This document shows positions 29,045 through 38,424 of a DNA stretch of 60,991 nucleotides, piece by piece. Position 1 is the stretch's first letter. Every line of letters starts with the position of its first letter. The stretch lies in the NCBI GenBank assembly GCA_001887945.1, contig LDOQ01000126.1:1-60991 (forward strand), in the 5' to 3' direction. The stretch comes from Spraguea lophii (lineage: Eukaryota; Microsporidia; Spragueidae). Made by a program: the position numbers and the translations under genes. The notes below the pieces were generated by a model. That model saw only the letters and a program-made list of their open reading frames with translations. It searched no databases and had not been told where the DNA came from.

Positions 29045-29416
29045 ATGCAAGATAATAACATTTCTGAAAAAAACATTTATAAAAAAAATACATTAAATAA
29101 TATAAACAAGATTTTAAAAGAAAATTACAAAAAATTAGATGAAATGGAATATAATGTCAATAGGTTAGGAAAGAGTAAGAATTTCTATGGTGTTTATAAA
29201 AAATTAAAAAAATATAAAAGTTATGTAAAAAGTGAGAAAAAGGATATGGAGGAATTTGTAAATAAAAAAATAAATGAAATGTTAGAGAAGAATGAAATAT
29301 TAGAAAAAAATAATATAGAAGTTAAAGAAAAATATATTAAGGTTTTAGAAGAAAATAAAATATTAAAAGAAAAAATTAAAGCGTTGGAAGATATTTTATA
29401 TAATAAAGATAAATAA
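29045..29416 (+). CDS. Small coiled-coil protein
   Basis: 123 residues; TACCC lies seven bases before the ATG. Rich in Lys/Glu/Asn, with heptad-like spacing of Leu/Ile from about residue 60 to the end (VNKKINEMLEKNEILEKNN, then KVLEENKILKEKIKALEDIL), predicting a long coiled coil. The N-terminal half has KNFYGVYKKLKKYKSYVK. No catalytic motif. Possible structural or tethering subunit; family not recognised. Confidence 0.55.
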   Translation: MQDNNISEKNIYKKNTLNNINKILKENYKKLDEMEYNVNRLGKSKNFYGVYKKLKKYKSYVKSEKKDMEEFVNKKINEMLEKNEILEKNNIEVKEKYIKVLEENKILKEKIKALEDILYNKDK

Positions 29417-29856
29417 AAAGTAAGGAATAAAATTATGTAATTGAATATTTTGTTTTTAATGAGATAGGTAAGATAAAATATTATTATTAAATAAATTATG
29501 GTAAAAATTATTTTTTAAAGGATTATAATTTTTAATAAACGTTATTTTATAATTAAATTTATAAAGAAATGAATAACCTTTGAAATTATATTATTTTTTA
29601 TTGTTCATCCGAGATTAAGAAAAATTTTAAAAATAGGGTATAAAACTAAATAAAATATTAACAAATAGAAACAAGGAACTAAATAATAGAATAAATAAAA
29701 TATATAATATATATTTAATTTCTATAATAAAATTTTAAAATTACATGATTATTACTAGGCGTTCATTCTTATATTCCTTTATTTAAAATTCATTTAGTAT
29801 TCGAATTTAGGATATAAAATAAATATTTAAATTTTTTGTTTGTTTATATTTTTTAT
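29417..29856. other. AT-rich spacer
   Basis: No feature recognised. Confidence 0.4.
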
Positions 29857-29859
29857 CCC
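29857..29859 (+). promoter_or_regulatory. CCC start signal deciding the ATG at 29860
   Basis: ATCCC abuts the ATG of the CAP-H gene; the open frame runs eight codons further upstream to a non-ATG codon. Confidence 0.65.
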
Positions 29860-31188
29860 ATGAAAGATTCAGTATTTCATAATACAAAGATAACATCAAA
29901 GAATGCTTGGTCAAACACACTTATAGAACATTTTTCAGATATTAAATCATTAAAAAATACTAATTCTAATAAGATAGATTTTGAAAAAGCCTCTATTACA
30001 TTAGATGGATGTGTTAAAGTATATTCAACACGTGTGGATAATGTAATGGAAGATACAAATAGACTTATGAAATCTATTTCTTCAAAAGAAGAGGTAAAAA
30101 GAAAAGTTAAGGCAAGAAAAAGTTCTTATGTGGAAGAAGAAGCAAATATACGCTTGAAGATAGAGGATGAGGATGTAAATTTTTTATATCTGATAAAAAC
30201 ACTAAAGGATAATCAGCAGAGGCAAAATATTATGCTTAATAGTTTAATAGGATATCAAAATACTATTGGGGAGGAGCCTATACCCCAAATATACTTTAAT
30301 GATGAAAGAATAGGTATAAATTTTAAACAACAATTTATTTGTCCAACGTTAGAAAATATAGAAATTAATATGGATGATTATAATAATGAAGAGGAAGTTG
30401 AAAGAGAAATGGATTTTGAAATTGAACATAATTTTGATGATTACCAGCCTGCAGATTGTCATAATACTGTGGGAAATTTTATAACTTGGAAAACCTCTTT
30501 TAAACGAAGAGAGAAAAAAGAAAAAATAACGTATAAAATAGATTTTCACATCCAGCCACCTTCTTCGTGCACAGCCAAAGGTGGGGATACATTATTATCA
30601 CCAACAGCAATAAAAGAGAGAAGAAAGAATAATAATATAATATCAGAAATATCAAATAACACCAATACAACATCCTTATACAACTATTTCATTCTACCAG
30701 GCTCTTTCAAGAACAAAATAGAACCAGAAATAAAAACCGTCCCAACTAATCACAATCAATCTATTGTCGATAATACAGCATACACAGATAGAAGTGAAAT
30801 AAGAAATGACAAAACCATAGATTTTGAGGTTGAACATAATTACAATGAAAAAAGTGAAATAGGAAATGACAAAACCATAGATTTCGAAGTTGAAAATAAT
30901 TACAATGAAAAAAGTGAAATTAAAGAAACAAATGAAAATAATTTTAATCTTAATATAATAGGTAGTCAGCTTCAATTCTTAAAACAGAATAAAAAAATAG
31001 ATACCAAAGAATTAAAAGAAAAAATAAAAAAAGAATTAGATACAAATAATTCATTGAGTAATTTATATAAAACGATAGAAGAAAAAAATTTATCTGTACA
31101 TCAGTGTTTCATATCTTTACTGCACATAGCAAATGAAAATAATTTATTATTAAACGAAGAGAATAATGATATCTTCATAACTAAATAA
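29860..31188 (+). CDS. BRN1: Condensin kleisin subunit CAP-H / Barren (Brn1)
   Basis: 442 residues against about 740-750 in yeast and animals. The N-terminal kleisin block is diagnostic: NTLIEHFSDIKSL then KASITLDGCVKVYSTRVDNV (about residues 42-61), where CAP-H has x-A-S-x-x-L-D-x-x-x-K-I-Y-x-x-R-V-D. The C-terminus (LYKTIEEKNLSVHQCFISLLHIANENNLLL) matches the winged-helix that binds the SMC ATPase head. CAP-H closes the condensin ring formed by Smc2/Smc4 and recruits HEAT subunits. The middle is shortened and acidic, and includes a 60-bp tandem duplication (30793-30912) repeating DKTIDFEVE.NYNEKSEI; a similar MDFEIEHNFDDY occurs earlier, near residue 188. Confidence 0.85.
   Translation: MKDSVFHNTKITSKNAWSNTLIEHFSDIKSLKNTNSNKIDFEKASITLDGCVKVYSTRVDNVMEDTNRLMKSISSKEEVKRKVKARKSSYVEEEANIRLKIEDEDVNFLYLIKTLKDNQQRQNIMLNSLIGYQNTIGEEPIPQIYFNDERIGINFKQQFICPTLENIEINMDDYNNEEEVEREMDFEIEHNFDDYQPADCHNTVGNFITWKTSFKRREKKEKITYKIDFHIQPPSSCTAKGGDTLLSPTAIKERRKNNNIISEISNNTNTTSLYNYFILPGSFKNKIEPEIKTVPTNHNQSIVDNTAYTDRSEIRNDKTIDFEVEHNYNEKSEIGNDKTIDFEVENNYNEKSEIKETNENNFNLNIIGSQLQFLKQNKKIDTKELKEKIKKELDTNNSLSNLYKTIEEKNLSVHQCFISLLHIANENNLLLNEENNDIFITK
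30793..30912 (+). repeat. Two tandem 60-bp in-frame repeats inside CAP-H
   Basis: Units 30793-30852 and 30853-30912 differ at only a few bases and each encode a 20-residue acidic unit around DKTIDFEVE. A third partial unit starts at 30913. Confidence 0.85.
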
Positions 31189-31362
31189 AATTTTAATAAC
31201 ACTTTAAAATGAAATAATTTATTATACTGATAATCGCATATGTTTGCATATTAAAATATCCTACTGTTATAACCACATATATTTGTATTATAAAATATTT
31301 TATTGCTATTGTTATTCTTTCTATATCATTATTAAAATTATACCATTATAATCTTATTATTT

Positions 31363-32910
31363 TTATTCTACCGTTATAATCTCATATTCTTCAATATCTT
31401 TATAATTGAAATATACTGTTATTCTTTCTATATCATTATAAAACAATAAAATACTATTATAATCTATGATATCATCTTTATCGTAATATATATTATTAAA
31501 TACATCTATGTTATATTCTTTAAGATCTAATATTTCTATTATATTTCTTAAATAAATATTTTTATTATAAAATAATAATATTTTTGTACTATTGCATATT
31601 TTACAATTATCTTCTATTTTATCATTGTTTTCAAATTCTCTTAAAATTTTATATCCTTTTGTGGTATAATAATTTCTATTATTTTTATATGAGAGAATCA
31701 TGGTAGAAGATACTATACTGTTTACAGTAATTATACTGGGTATTATATTTTTTAATAAAGCTTTGGATTCAAATGGTGGTTTTGGTGTTATTGTAAATTG
31801 TTTGGCTCTTAGAATACTGAGATTGTAAATAAAATTAAAATCTATATTTTCTGTATTGTTTAAAATTTTATCTTTTATAATATTTTCTTCTATCTTTTGT
31901 TTCTTGGATTTTGTTATTTTAGTTTCTGTATTTATTTTTCTTTTAATATTATGTTCTATATTTTTTTGAGAAAATAATTGGTTGGATTTTTCATTTGGTT
32001 GTGTTGTTTTTGAAATATTTTCTTTCGATTCTATTTCTTCTTTATTGATATCTTTATTATTTTCTTCTAACATCTCTTTATTTAAATAATTATCTTCTTG
32101 TATTTTTTCTTTAGTTAGACGATTATCTTCTTCTTTTATCGCTTCTATATTATTAAGACTTTGACTTTCTTCTTTTTTATTATCTTCTTTTATTTTTTTT
32201 CCATCATAATTTCCTTTTATATTTTCTTCACCACAGTTTTCATTTAATCTTTTTATCAAAATATCTTTTATTTCATCTTTATTCTTATTTTTCAATTCCT
32301 CTGTTATTTCCTTTGCCCATATTAAACAATGTTCAAAGGTAGTTGGTGTACCATGTATTGTACATACTGGTATAACATTAGTTTTCTTTGTAGGTCTATT
32401 ACAGTCATAACAATTGGTATTTAAAATTACAGATTGTCCTAAAAATCCTGTTGAACCTCCATCTACTAAAAATGTATTTTTACAATATCTCAATCTACTA
32501 CTGATATGTGATCTAGCTTCTATATTATCCAAACAATTATAAACAATATCAAAAGATTGTAAAAATTCAATACCAAAATATGAATGTGTTATATCACCAT
32601 GGTATGCTATTAAATTATTATATTTTAAAAATTGTAAATTTTCTATATTTTTTATTTCCCAAGATATTTCTTTAGAACCAGTTAATTTTTTTATATAATA
32701 TTTCAATGCTGTAATAGATTTTGATTTATTTATATCTGTCTTTGTAAATAATAATTGTCTATGTAAATTAGATAATTCTATAGTATCTTTATCTATTACA
32801 GTTATATTATTGTGTTTAAGAAGATAATGTATTTTTATAATTTCACAACCTATACCGCCAGCACCAATTATTAATATTTTTTTAGAATGATAAGATTCAT
32901 TGAAACTCAT
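31363..32910 (-). CDS. UBA2: SUMO-activating enzyme subunit 2 (E1 catalytic subunit)
   Basis: 515 residues; CACCCT-ATG fixes the start. Adenylation domain with the nucleotide-binding GAGGIG (16-21), DKDTIELSNLHRQLLF (40-55) and NCLDNIEARSHI (125-136); CxxC zinc ligands at C167/C170 with a second pair DNCKICNS near the C-terminus; the catalytic cysteine in PVCTIHGTPT (C183) and EHCLIWAK. This arrangement is typical of Uba2, which with Aos1 activates SUMO and passes it to Ubc9. The catalytic-cysteine domain contains a long low-complexity Lys/Glu/Asn insertion (about 205-350). Shorter than human UBA2 (640). Confidence 0.9.
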   Translation of the reverse strand: MSFNESYHSKKILIIGAGGIGCEIIKIHYLLKHNNITVIDKDTIELSNLHRQLLFTKTDINKSKSITALKYYIKKLTGSKEISWEIKNIENLQFLKYNNLIAYHGDITHSYFGIEFLQSFDIVYNCLDNIEARSHISSRLRYCKNTFLVDGGSTGFLGQSVILNTNCYDCNRPTKKTNVIPVCTIHGTPTTFEHCLIWAKEITEELKNKNKDEIKDILIKRLNENCGEENIKGNYDGKKIKEDNKKEESQSLNNIEAIKEEDNRLTKEKIQEDNYLNKEMLEENNKDINKEEIESKENISKTTQPNEKSNQLFSQKNIEHNIKRKINTETKITKSKKQKIEENIIKDKILNNTENIDFNFIYNLSILRAKQFTITPKPPFESKALLKNIIPSIITVNSIVSSTMILSYKNNRNYYTTKGYKILREFENNDKIEDNCKICNSTKILLFYNKNIYLRNIIEILDLKEYNIDVFNNIYYDKDDIIDYNSILLFYNDIERITVYFNYKDIEEYEIITVE

Positions 32911-33161
32911 AGGGTGTTAGTAAGAAAAGAAATAAATTTATGTTTTATAGTTATAAGAAATATTTATTTTAAAATTTATATATAATATCTTTTTTAAAAT
33001 ATAAAACATAAATTTATTATGAAAATAAGATTCACTACGAATACAATTATCTAAACATAAAATAAAAATTATAAAATAAATATATAAGATTACTTTATTT
33101 AACCAAATATGATATATTTATTTTATATTTATTTTTTTCTACTGGTCCCATAATACTACAG

Positions 33162-33578
33162 ATGGCTATCCCTACAATACCTATTTCTAAAATATATTCT
33201 CTTATTAATTCTAATAAAGATAATCTTGTTGTATTACTTCTAAGTTATGAATCTTCTAATGATACTATTATGTATCTTATTTTAAATGATCTTTATAAAA
33301 AACTTTATAAATTTACTAGTATATATTTTACACAGATTGATGAAGATAGTAATTTAAATTTTATATCTAAAGATTTTTATTTAGAAAATGATTTTGGAAT
33401 ATGCTTGTTTTTTAAAGGAAAAATAGTAAAGATGGATTATGGGACAGGAAATAATATGGTTATCGATTTTTATGCAGAAAAAGAAGATTTGGAGAAATAT
33501 ATAATGTGTGCATATAAGTGTGGTGTAAAAGGAAAATCAAATACATTGATGTATAGACAATATAAAGAAAAATATTAA
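33162..33578 (+). CDS. DIB1: U5 snRNP thioredoxin-like protein Dim1/Dib1
   Basis: 138 residues, close to the usual 140-143. Thioredoxin-like fold without the CxxC active site. The C-terminal half is clear: the strand ICLFFKGKIVKMDYGTGNN (about 87-105), where the family has x-M-F-F-F-R-N-K-H-I-M-I-D-L-G-T-G-N-N, then a helix and GVKGKSNTLMYRQYKEKY, matching G-x-R-K-G-R-G-x-x-x-x-P-x-D-Y-x-x-x-Y. Dim1 is a core component of the U4/U6.U5 tri-snRNP, so the presence of a recognisable gene implies that this organism still splices pre-mRNA. The start ATG has GGTCCC 17 bases upstream. Confidence 0.88.
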   Translation: MAIPTIPISKIYSLINSNKDNLVVLLLSYESSNDTIMYLILNDLYKKLYKFTSIYFTQIDEDSNLNFISKDFYLENDFGICLFFKGKIVKMDYGTGNNMVIDFYAEKEDLEKYIMCAYKCGVKGKSNTLMYRQYKEKY

Positions 33579-33851
33579 TATGTTTTTGTAATAAATATTT
33601 ATATTATAAAAAAAGTATATTATTGAATATTTCTTTGTATGTATTTTAATGTTATCTTTTTCAATTCTAATTAAGATTCTCTATTGGTATTCAAAAGCGT
33701 AACACAGTTTATCTATTATTAAATGGAATAAAATATAAACGTATTCTTGTGATAAATAAAAATTTTATGATAAAGTAAATAAAAAACAATTTTATTATTA
33801 ACATCATGAAATTTTCTTTAATATGCGAAAATAACAAGAATCTTAAAATAA

Positions 33852-34445
33852 TTAATTTAAACTTTGCTGAATTTCCAATAAATTATAATCCCCACCATGA
33901 TGAAGAATATTATGTTTTCTCTTTTCTTTAAATCTATCTGCCTTGGGTGTGTTATTACGTCCACCCAGATGCGCGTGTTTTGGTAATGATTCTGTTTTAT
34001 AATTAAAAGTAACAATATTTTCAGATGGTTGGGACTTAGGTTTAATATTCCATAAACTATTTTTATTCCTATCTTGACATTTTTCTAGAACAATAGAAGA
34101 ATCATCTTTCGCGGTCAAACATTTGTCTTCTGACATAATTTTATAACCTCTTGGTGATAATTTTATTTCAAAGCGAGATTTATTGTTTTGATCTTTGGTA
34201 ATATTTATATTGTTGTTGTCTACTGTTAAATAATGATTGTCAGCAAAAGCAATATTATAATCCCCATTATCATCTATAAATTTTATAGAATCGGGATTAT
34301 TTAATAGAACGGATGATCCGGATTCCTGTAAAACTATGTTTTCGTCATTTCTTGTTATTTTTAATTTATTATCTTCTGATAGAGTTATATCATACTCACC
34401 ATCCAACAAATATTTACTAAAAACAAGATAAATATATAGAAACAT
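33852..34445 (-). CDS. Secreted ricin-B-lectin-like protein 1
   Basis: 197 residues with a short hydrophobic N-terminus (MFLYIYLVFSKYLL). The beta-trefoil lectin pattern shows as LLDGEYDITLSEDNKLKI near the start and, at the end of the domain, DKCLTAKDDSSIVLEKCQDRNKNSLWNI, with the C...C pair and the terminal Q/N-x-x-W-x-I motif of ricin-B repeats. A basic, probably disordered tail follows (GGRNNTPKADRFKEKRKHN). This is a carbohydrate-binding domain only; no catalytic toxin chain is present. Microsporidia secrete many such proteins, some reported on spores and polar tubes. Neighbour to two related genes. Confidence 0.7.
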   Translation of the reverse strand: MFLYIYLVFSKYLLDGEYDITLSEDNKLKITRNDENIVLQESGSSVLLNNPDSIKFIDDNGDYNIAFADNHYLTVDNNNINITKDQNNKSRFEIKLSPRGYKIMSEDKCLTAKDDSSIVLEKCQDRNKNSLWNIKPKSQPSENIVTFNYKTESLPKHAHLGGRNNTPKADRFKEKRKHNILHHGGDYNLLEIQQSLN

Positions 34446-34584
34446 AATACAATCATTAGGAAATAAAATTTAATACTATTTTCATGATACAAAGTTTCGA
34501 TTTTGAAATCGCGCATCGAATTAATTGAAAATTATAAAATTAATTTTTGAATAAATAAATTATTTTATTTTGCTTGAGACTTTA

Positions 34585-35265
34585 TTAGAATCTGAATTTA
34601 TCTTTAAGTTTTTTAAATTTATCTTTCGATTTCTTGTTAACTTTTGCTAATGCTTTTTTTATTTTTCCTTTTAAACCTTTACTTGACTTCTTATCCTTCT
34701 TTTTATCTGATCCTTTATCTGAACTACTATCCGAACTACTTTCTTTTTCATTTGCTTTATTATTTAAATCCACATTATCAGATACACTACTAGAATTTTC
34801 ATTTAAACTGTTACAATTAACTTTATTAAATACCCAACGTTGTAAATCATTCTTTGATTTACATTTTGCAAAATAAGGAACTACAGAGATGTCAGAATTG
34901 TCATATGTAAGACAGGATGATCCATATTTTATTTTATACATTGAATCATCTTTCCTTTTAATAGTAAATACAGTATTGGGACCTTGAGCAGGACAATATC
35001 CAAGTGTATTTCCCTGTAGAATACATAGATACCATCCATCTTCTGTGTACATCGAATATTTATTTCCATTACTAAATAACGTATAAATATTTTTAATTGT
35101 TGGGTTTTTGAGAGCGTGTTTTGTTTCCATAAGACCTAATGTATTATTTATATTTTTCGTAATAGAATGAGTCCTATCCAATTTTGGTACTATATCAATA
35201 TTTGTTAAAAGAACTGCTGTAATTGTTTTAATAATGAAAAGTAACGATAAACAACAAAATAGCAT
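34585..35265 (-). CDS. Secreted ricin-B-lectin-like protein 2
   Basis: 226 residues with a good signal peptide (MLFCCLSLLFIIKTITAVLL). Trefoil-like region about 30-150 with YKIKYGSSCLTYDNSDISVV and AKCKSKNDLQRWVFNKV, the same Cys pair and final Q-x-W pattern as its neighbours. A strongly charged Ser/Lys/Asp-rich tail (KESSSDSSSDKGSDKKKDKK, then KGKIKKALAKVNKKSKDKFKKLKDKFRF) distinguishes it; the basic end might bind nucleic acid or anionic polymers. No toxin catalytic domain. Confidence 0.68.
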   Translation of the reverse strand: MLFCCLSLLFIIKTITAVLLTNIDIVPKLDRTHSITKNINNTLGLMETKHALKNPTIKNIYTLFSNGNKYSMYTEDGWYLCILQGNTLGYCPAQGPNTVFTIKRKDDSMYKIKYGSSCLTYDNSDISVVPYFAKCKSKNDLQRWVFNKVNCNSLNENSSSVSDNVDLNNKANEKESSSDSSSDKGSDKKKDKKSSKGLKGKIKKALAKVNKKSKDKFKKLKDKFRF

Positions 35266-35930
35266 ATTTTAAAAGTCAAGAAATCTATATAAATTATTAA
35301 ATGTTTCACATTCTTCCAAAATGATATTTTATGTATAAATCATGTCTTTTAATAGTATTAATGATATCATAGTAAAATACATGATCTTACATCCCAAGAA
35401 TTTCATTTTAATAAATAAATCTGATTCACAAATAAAAATACGTTCAAATGTTTTATATCAAAATATATATTATGTATTCTTAGATATTTATATTAAATTC
35501 TTACGATCAATTGATTTAATATTTATTATCACTGATTACAGATAATAGAATAATTTAATATTTTATTTTAATAACTGACATTTTACTATTAAACTACAAT
35601 ATTCCTTTAAAATAAATACGTTAATTCTTAAAAAAATATTTGTTGATTGTTTTAATATTAATTTTAACAAACCATAGTTGTTTTTCTGTTATTGATCAAT
35701 TTTATTTCTCAAATTTATTTTATTTAGTTGTATTTAATATAAACGTTATTTTAATTTAAATATATCATACTTTATAATTAATTCATTCTTTTATAGTATT
35801 TATAATATATAAGTTATTAAATATTATGTTTTTATCGAATAATTTTGAAATAGAAATTATATTTTTATAACCGTATAAATATTTTTTTGAGTATTTGAAC
35901 AAAAAAGCTTTTATTTCTTTTTTTCTATTT
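35266..35930. other. AT-rich spacer between divergent genes
   Basis: About 670 bp. Only a weak 67-codon frame at 35342-35545 without a CCC signal; not accepted as a gene. Confidence 0.4.
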
Positions 35931-35937
35931 AATACCC

Positions 35938-37269
35938 ATGGATAAAAATGAAATATTTTCATATGTGGATGAATACCCAGAAAAAGAGCTGATAAAAAAG
36001 AAGAAGCCTAAACATACGACATTCCGATCTTTAGGACTTTCAAAAAAACTTCTCAATAATATAAGATTTAAATTTCTTACAGGAATACAAAGAAAAACTA
36101 TTTTGAAGATAATAGAAGGAATGGATTTATCAATTGTTTCATCTACTGGTACTGGAAAAAGTTATGCGTATGTTATTGCTGTAGTAGAATTAGCTCTTAA
36201 AAATAAAAAAAGTATGATTGTACTTCCTACAAAAGAATTAGCTTTGCATATAATTTCTTATATTAATAGTTTAACAAAAAATACAAATATTAAAGCAGAT
36301 TTATTTATTGGTGAAGGTAAGATAGACAAAGATTTAAAATCAATGAAAGAATGTAATATAATAGTGGGAACCGTAGGAAGGATAACAAATATTTTACCAG
36401 AAGATAATGAATTTAAATTTGATACATTAATTTTAGATGAAGCAGATGCTTTTGTTGAAGAGAGATTGACAGAATTGTACAAAAGGATAAAATTTAATCA
36501 GAAAATTATTTTATCTGCCACACAGACAAAATTTGAAACAGACACCACTATTGTTAAGGATGAAATTAAGATTAATGAGAATGTTACTAATTATTTCTTT
36601 TATCTTCCCTCACATCAAAAACTCAATGCTATATTTACTCTTCTTAAAAAACATAAAAGAATCTTAATCTTTGTCAACTCAGCAAAAAACGTAGAACTTC
36701 TTGAAACAAAATTAAAAGATAGATTTGATAGTATTTGTGGTATATACAGTGATATGGAGAATCGAAAAGAAATATTTAGAGATTTTATATGGGGAAGGAT
36801 AAACATATTAATTGCAACTGATCTTGTAAGTAGAGGAGTAGATATAAATGCTGATTGCATCATAAATTTTGATCTTTGTGATCCTGTTTCTTTTTTGCAT
36901 AGGATTGGAAGAATTGGAAGAGATGGATCATTAGGTGTACAATATTCACTTGTAGGCTCAGAAGATATTGGATATTTCCAAGAAATCAAAGATCGATTTT
37001 TCACAGACATAGAATTTGGAAGAATTCCCGATGAGGAATTACATAATGGGCTCGAAATGTGGGATGGCCATACCAATAAAAACACCAAGGGAAAAGGAGC
37101 ATTTAATCTCTTAGGAATGGAGAAACATTCATTTTTCAAAGGAAAATGGACATTGAAAGATGAAATCAGAAAAGTAAAATATGCGACTAAGAACGTCGAA
37201 GTAAAAAAAATAGAAAATCATAAAAAGGATTATAGAGATCAATTCTATATACCGTATAAAAAGAATTAA
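35938..37269 (+). CDS. DEAD-box RNA helicase, Dbp10-like
   Basis: 443 residues; ACCC abuts the ATG. Helicase motifs in order: Q motif region TTFRSLGLSKKLLNNIRFKFLTGIQRKTI (27-55), Walker A SSTGTGKS (68-75), PTKELALH, DEAD (167-170), SAT (193-195), and in the second RecA domain ATDLVSRGVDI and HRIGRIGRDG (321-330). The F-R-S-L/M-G-L-S-K-x-L-x-x-x-I start is typical of Dbp10/DDX54, which act in 60S ribosomal subunit assembly. The C-terminus is much shorter than in Dbp10 (about 1000 residues) and lacks a clear DBP10CT domain, so assignment to this subfamily is a guess, whereas DEAD-box helicase is certain. Confidence 0.9.
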   Translation: MDKNEIFSYVDEYPEKELIKKKKPKHTTFRSLGLSKKLLNNIRFKFLTGIQRKTILKIIEGMDLSIVSSTGTGKSYAYVIAVVELALKNKKSMIVLPTKELALHIISYINSLTKNTNIKADLFIGEGKIDKDLKSMKECNIIVGTVGRITNILPEDNEFKFDTLILDEADAFVEERLTELYKRIKFNQKIILSATQTKFETDTTIVKDEIKINENVTNYFFYLPSHQKLNAIFTLLKKHKRILIFVNSAKNVELLETKLKDRFDSICGIYSDMENRKEIFRDFIWGRINILIATDLVSRGVDINADCIINFDLCDPVSFLHRIGRIGRDGSLGVQYSLVGSEDIGYFQEIKDRFFTDIEFGRIPDEELHNGLEMWDGHTNKNTKGKGAFNLLGMEKHSFFKGKWTLKDEIRKVKYATKNVEVKKIENHKKDYRDQFYIPYKKN

Positions 37270-37432
37270 ATATTTTATCATATTTCAATGTTTTACATAT
37301 ATTACAATTTTATCATAATTTGCAGTACATTGACGTTAATTTGTAGTATATTCTAATTAAAGTAATTTTTACGTTAAGCATATATGATATAATTATTTTT
37401 TTAAAAAAATATTTCCATTAATCAAAATTTAA

Positions 37433-38029
37433 TTAACTATAACTTCTGGTTACTACTCTTCTATACGACGAATATCCTGGAACACCCTCATTTAAATTAT
37501 TATCAAACGTTTTTAAAAATTCTCGAAGTCGATTAGAAGCTACATCCGTAGCTTTTATTAAGTTCATATTCCAATGATAATCAGAGTTAGTTTCATCGCA
37601 TTCCTCTAATAAATCCAGAAAATAAATTTTAGAGGTAAACCTGCCGTCTTTTCTCCCTTTCTTTAAACAGAAACCACTTGTCATTAAGATTGTACCCCCT
37701 GGAACTTCTACTGAAGACCATTGTGAGTTATTAGCACCATCTTGTGGATTGTCACATATGGATAATATTGGATCATTTCCTTTCTTACATACATATTTAT
37801 CTCTAAGCATAATATGAAAATCTTCATTAAAGGTGTTTTTAATCAAAGCTATATCACCGTCGCCCTCTCTTTTAGTAATCGGAACCATACCAACTCTAAC
37901 CTTATTTTCAAATTCATTAATAAAAATTCCACGATTTTCTTCCCTTGCCATTGTAATTTTATATTCACCATCGGATAGCATATTCATTTTTGCTTGACCA
38001 AAACATGTTAAAATTCCTATAATTACCAT
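37433..38029 (-). CDS. Secreted ricin-B-lectin-like protein 3
   Basis: 198 residues with signal peptide MVIIGILTCFGQAKM. Trefoil blocks: LSDGEYKITMAREENRGIF at the start, VCKKGNDPILSICDNPQDGANNSQWSSV in the middle and GFCLKKGRKDGRFTSKIYFL with ECDETNSDYHWNM at the end, each with the Cys spacing and Q/H-W of ricin-B repeats. Convergent with the DEAD-box gene. The same xLxDGEYxIT opening as protein 1 shows common descent. Confidence 0.68.
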   Translation of the reverse strand: MVIIGILTCFGQAKMNMLSDGEYKITMAREENRGIFINEFENKVRVGMVPITKREGDGDIALIKNTFNEDFHIMLRDKYVCKKGNDPILSICDNPQDGANNSQWSSVEVPGGTILMTSGFCLKKGRKDGRFTSKIYFLDLLEECDETNSDYHWNMNLIKATDVASNRLREFLKTFDNNLNEGVPGYSSYRRVVTRSYS

Positions 38030-38424
38030 AAAAAAACAACAATTTCGGATTTTTATAGTTTGAATGTTTTAAAATAAACTAGTAATATGGTAAAATCAAT
38101 AAATATTATAGTCTGATGTGATGATAGTCTAATATATTTGTATTTCGAACGTTGTTTATATTTAAAATATTAAATTTTATGATTTTGATATCAAAAACAT
38201 AATCTCTGTCAATCAAATGATAAAAAATATCGGTAGTAATATATTGTGAAAGATTTATCCTCGTTTAATGGAAAAGAAAAAGCATTAGAAATAAAAAATT
38301 TGAAAATTTATCCCATTAAATATATAATACTTTTTAATGAATATTTTTTATACGGTTTTAAATTTTACTGAATTTGATTCTATTGACACATCTAATTTTC
38401 TATTCACATTTAAAAACTTACAAC
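38030..38424. other. AT-rich spacer
   Basis: No feature recognised. Confidence 0.4.

Noticed and set aside
35342..35545. 67-codon open frame
   Set aside because: No CCC signal, no recognisable domain, ordinary length for chance frames in this composition; could be a gene but not supported.
33852..38029. Toxin (ricin-type) genes
   Set aside because: Only the sugar-binding beta-trefoil is indicated; there is no N-glycosidase A chain or other toxic domain.
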